The notes under the pieces are model-generated. The model searched no databases. It had not been told where the DNA came from and worked only from the letters and a program-made list of their open reading frames with translations. Source: Lachnospiraceae bacterium (GTDB lineage Bacteria; Bacillota; Clostridia; Lachnospirales; Lachnospiraceae). Taken from it: a stretch of 64,000 bases of DNA. Shown in pieces: positions 62,531 through 64,000 of this stretch (position 1 is its first letter; each line of letters begins with the position of its first letter). The stretch is taken from positions 1 to 64,000 of the forward strand of contig JAKSHY010000002.1 in assembly GCA_024399135.1 (NCBI GenBank), read 5' to 3'. The translations under genes and the position numbers were made by a program.

Positions 62531-64000
62531 TTAGTCTTCCTCAATATCTTCATCTTCAAAAAGACTTAAAAGCCTTATCTTAACCGTATGCTCTCTTCCT
62601 TTTATTCTTAACAATCCTTCATTCTTTTTTAACGGCTGATTAAGCTCCGAAAAGCTAAGATCATTGAAGCTTAGTAATCTCGAGGACATTGGATTATTAC
62701 CAACATATATTCCGCTTTCATCCTTTAAATACTTTGAAAGAGTAGCATCCATCATTAAATCTGAATCCCTCAGTGGATCGAATATTCCAATCAAAAAATC
62801 CGGTTCATTACTTATAAGATGCATATCTTCGGAACAAACCACCTCACATCCTTCTAAAATCTCTGGATACCTGTCTATAGTCATTTCAACAATTTTCATG
62901 ATTTCCAGAGCAGTTTTTGAATAGTCACTTATCAAAAATGATATTCCACCAGTAACCTCTATACCTCTTAGATACCCTGTTTTCGCAGAATAGCCGATAG
63001 GTATTATTTTCTTTTTGATACATTCTTTAAATTCATCAGAATCAATAACAGCATGAATATTACGGTTTTCCGGGATAGATGGAAAAAGTCTCTTTCTGTT
63101 GATAGGTTTACATAAAGTACATCCTTCTTTTTCATAAGACTTAACCTGCGCTATCTGGCATTCAAATACATCGTTATTGATAACTGCAAGAGCTCTTCCC
63201 GGTGTATCGGGCTTGGGAAGCACCATCTTGTTACTCATTCTGAGAATGTCCCTGTATGAATATCTGTCATTCATTTCCATTGCTATTGTGGTCTTAACTA
63301 CTCCCATAAGCTTAGTAGAAAAATCCGAAAGCAGACTTCCTGTTGCAACTGTATATACTCCTCTTCCTGGTCCATCCTTTAATAGCTTTTCAATAAACGA
63401 AGCTCCATCATCTCCAAGCTTTGAATAAAACGAAGCGAAATTATCTATTAGGACAAATAGATTCCCTTTATCCTTTTCCTTTAACCTCTCTTTGTACTTT
63501 CGTTTTAAGTGATACATGAAAACAGCTATATCTTCACTTTTATTAACTCTGCCAATCAGATTAGACGATTCATAATCAAGCAATGAGTTATCATTAATAT
63601 CTATTAAAGCAAGCTCATCATCTGGCTTTAATACATTAATAATTGTGTTGAGAAGGGTCGTCTTCCCACTTCCTCCACGACCAATGACTATAATGCTGCC
63701 ATCCTTCTTCGGGGTATAAAGATATAGTCCCTGCCTTTGATTATTCGGATCATCATATTTACCAAGTATATAGGTGTCTGGTTTACATAAAATCCCACTA
63801 ATATCCTCTTTGTCAAGTTTACATAATTCCAAATCCAATTCCAGGTAATCACCTATAGCATTGGTCCAAAGCTTCTTTGCTCTGCAATTACCGGAAATTG
63901 AGTTTACATAATTCACCACAGTATTCAAAACAGTTATATCTTTTCCATCCGTACCTTCTTCTCTTTTAGGTTCAATAGACTTTTTATTAGCATTATCATC
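62531..64000 (-). CDS. essC: EssC-type T7SS ATPase, C-terminal part (5' end outside window)
   Basis: The frame stays open from 62531 to the right edge, so at least 490 residues are C-terminal to something longer; an internal TTG near 63928 is probably not the start. It fits the D2-D3 region of EssC: the inter-domain LELDLELCKLDKEDI, then YDDPNNQRQGLYLY, Walker A IGRGGSGKTTLLN, Walker B LFVLIDNFA, and VATGSLLSDFS. A second module follows (KIIPIGYSAKTGYLRGIEV) whose P-loop position reads FLISDYSKTALEI, with no GKT. Four copies of the dispersed motif lie inside. Confidence 0.88.
   Translation of the reverse strand, partial: DDNANKKSIEPKREEGTDGKDITVLNTVVNYVNSISGNCRAKKLWTNAIGDYLELDLELCKLDKEDISGILCKPDTYILGKYDDPNNQRQGLYLYTPKKDGSIIVIGRGGSGKTTLLNTIINVLKPDDELALIDINDNSLLDYESSNLIGRVNKSEDIAVFMYHLKRKYKERLKEKDKGNLFVLIDNFASFYSKLGDDGASFIEKLLKDGPGRGVYTVATGSLLSDFSTKLMGVVKTTIAMEMNDRYSYRDILRMSNKMVLPKPDTPGRALAVINNDVFECQIAQVKSYEKEGCTLCKPINRKRLFPSIPENRNIHAVIDSDEFKECIKKKIIPIGYSAKTGYLRGIEVTGGISFLISDYSKTALEIMKIVEMTIDRYPEILEGCEVVCSEDMHLISNEPDFLIGIFDPLRDSDLMMDATLSKYLKDESGIYVGNNPMSSRLLSFNDLSFSELNQPLKKNEGLLRIKGREHTVKIRLLSLFEDEDIEED
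63106..63115. repeat. Dispersed motif in essC
   Basis: GTTTACATAA, exact; in essC it reads T-L-C-K-P. Confidence 0.75.
63781..63911. repeat. Three dispersed motif copies in essC
   Basis: GTTTACATAA at 63781-63790, 63817-63826 and 63902-63911. In the gene they read I-L-C-K-P, E-L-C-K-L and N-Y-V-N-S, so at least two frames are used. Confidence 0.8.

Noticed and set aside
8281..63911. GTTTACATAA copies as DnaA boxes
   Set aside because: The DnaA consensus TTATCCACA differs at several positions, copies lie in many genes, and no dnaA/dnaN or origin-like region is present.
63902..63928. TTG at about 63928 as the start of a short ATPase gene
   Set aside because: The frame is open to the window edge without a stop and has EssC inter-domain sequence, so the gene most likely begins outside the window.

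Overview
The window reads as chromosomal DNA of a low-GC Gram-positive anaerobe, most likely a clostridial Lachnospiraceae-type organism. The clues are a Gram-positive PolC, an oxygen-sensitive NrdD preceded by NrdR-type boxes, pyruvate phosphate dikinase, FUSC/HAD and PHP/HAD fusions, J-domain/Hsp70 satellites, a T7SSb locus and AT-rich intergenic DNA with many Rho-independent terminators. Nearly all genes lie on the minus strand, so the replication fork probably runs from high to low coordinates. The genus is inference; no rRNA gene is present.

Layout. 1-2.7 kb: 3' end of an AraC regulator, a short zinc-ribbon gene fragment, and a divergent LysR/MATE pair. 2.8-4.25 kb: a two-gene HTH plus ORF6N/PLD-like module with a palindromic promoter, beside a short gene-tail remnant. 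4.4-11.8 kb: ppdK, a diguanylate cyclase, a PHP-HAD fusion and an ABC-F ATPase. 11.9-14.7 kb: a Zn/Cd efflux set (P-type ATPase, separate HMA protein, ArsR-type repressor) around an operator. 14.7-23.2 kb: hybrid histidine kinase, NUDIX-PgeF fusion, alpha/beta hydrolase, a small membrane protein, and an accessory Hsp70/J-protein/zinc-ribbon operon. 23.3-30.7 kb: GH27 alpha-galactosidase, then an operon with CP-ATP-grasp, alpha-E, transglutaminase, two M14/aspartoacylase paralogues (one with its metal ligands lost) and a FUSC protein fused to a dead HAD domain. 30.7-36.9 kb: tandem terminators, HD-GYP, cysK, tRNA-Glu, a DUF2974-like hydrolase, GNAT, YugP-type protease and a cysteine-cluster protein. 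37-52 kb: polC and ispG, a Ser/Thr kinase and PP2C phosphatase, then rseP-dxr-cdsA-uppS-frr-pyrH, a bactofilin, a YolD-like peptide and pyrF. 52-59 kb: deacetylase, nrdD, TPR lipoprotein, RsmF-type methyltransferase and an AraC regulator. 59.3-64 kb: a type VII secretion locus running off the right edge (EssC 3' part, YukD-like protein, WXG100 and other small helical proteins, and a lipase with its helical segment at the C-terminus).

The most unusual signal is not a gene. The 10-mer GTTTACATAA (or its complement TTATGTAAAC) occurs 16 times exactly by my reading, in clusters, in intergenic DNA and inside polC, the PP2C gene and essC in different reading frames. The T7SS lipase locus and the HTH/ORF6N module are the best candidate systems for follow-up.
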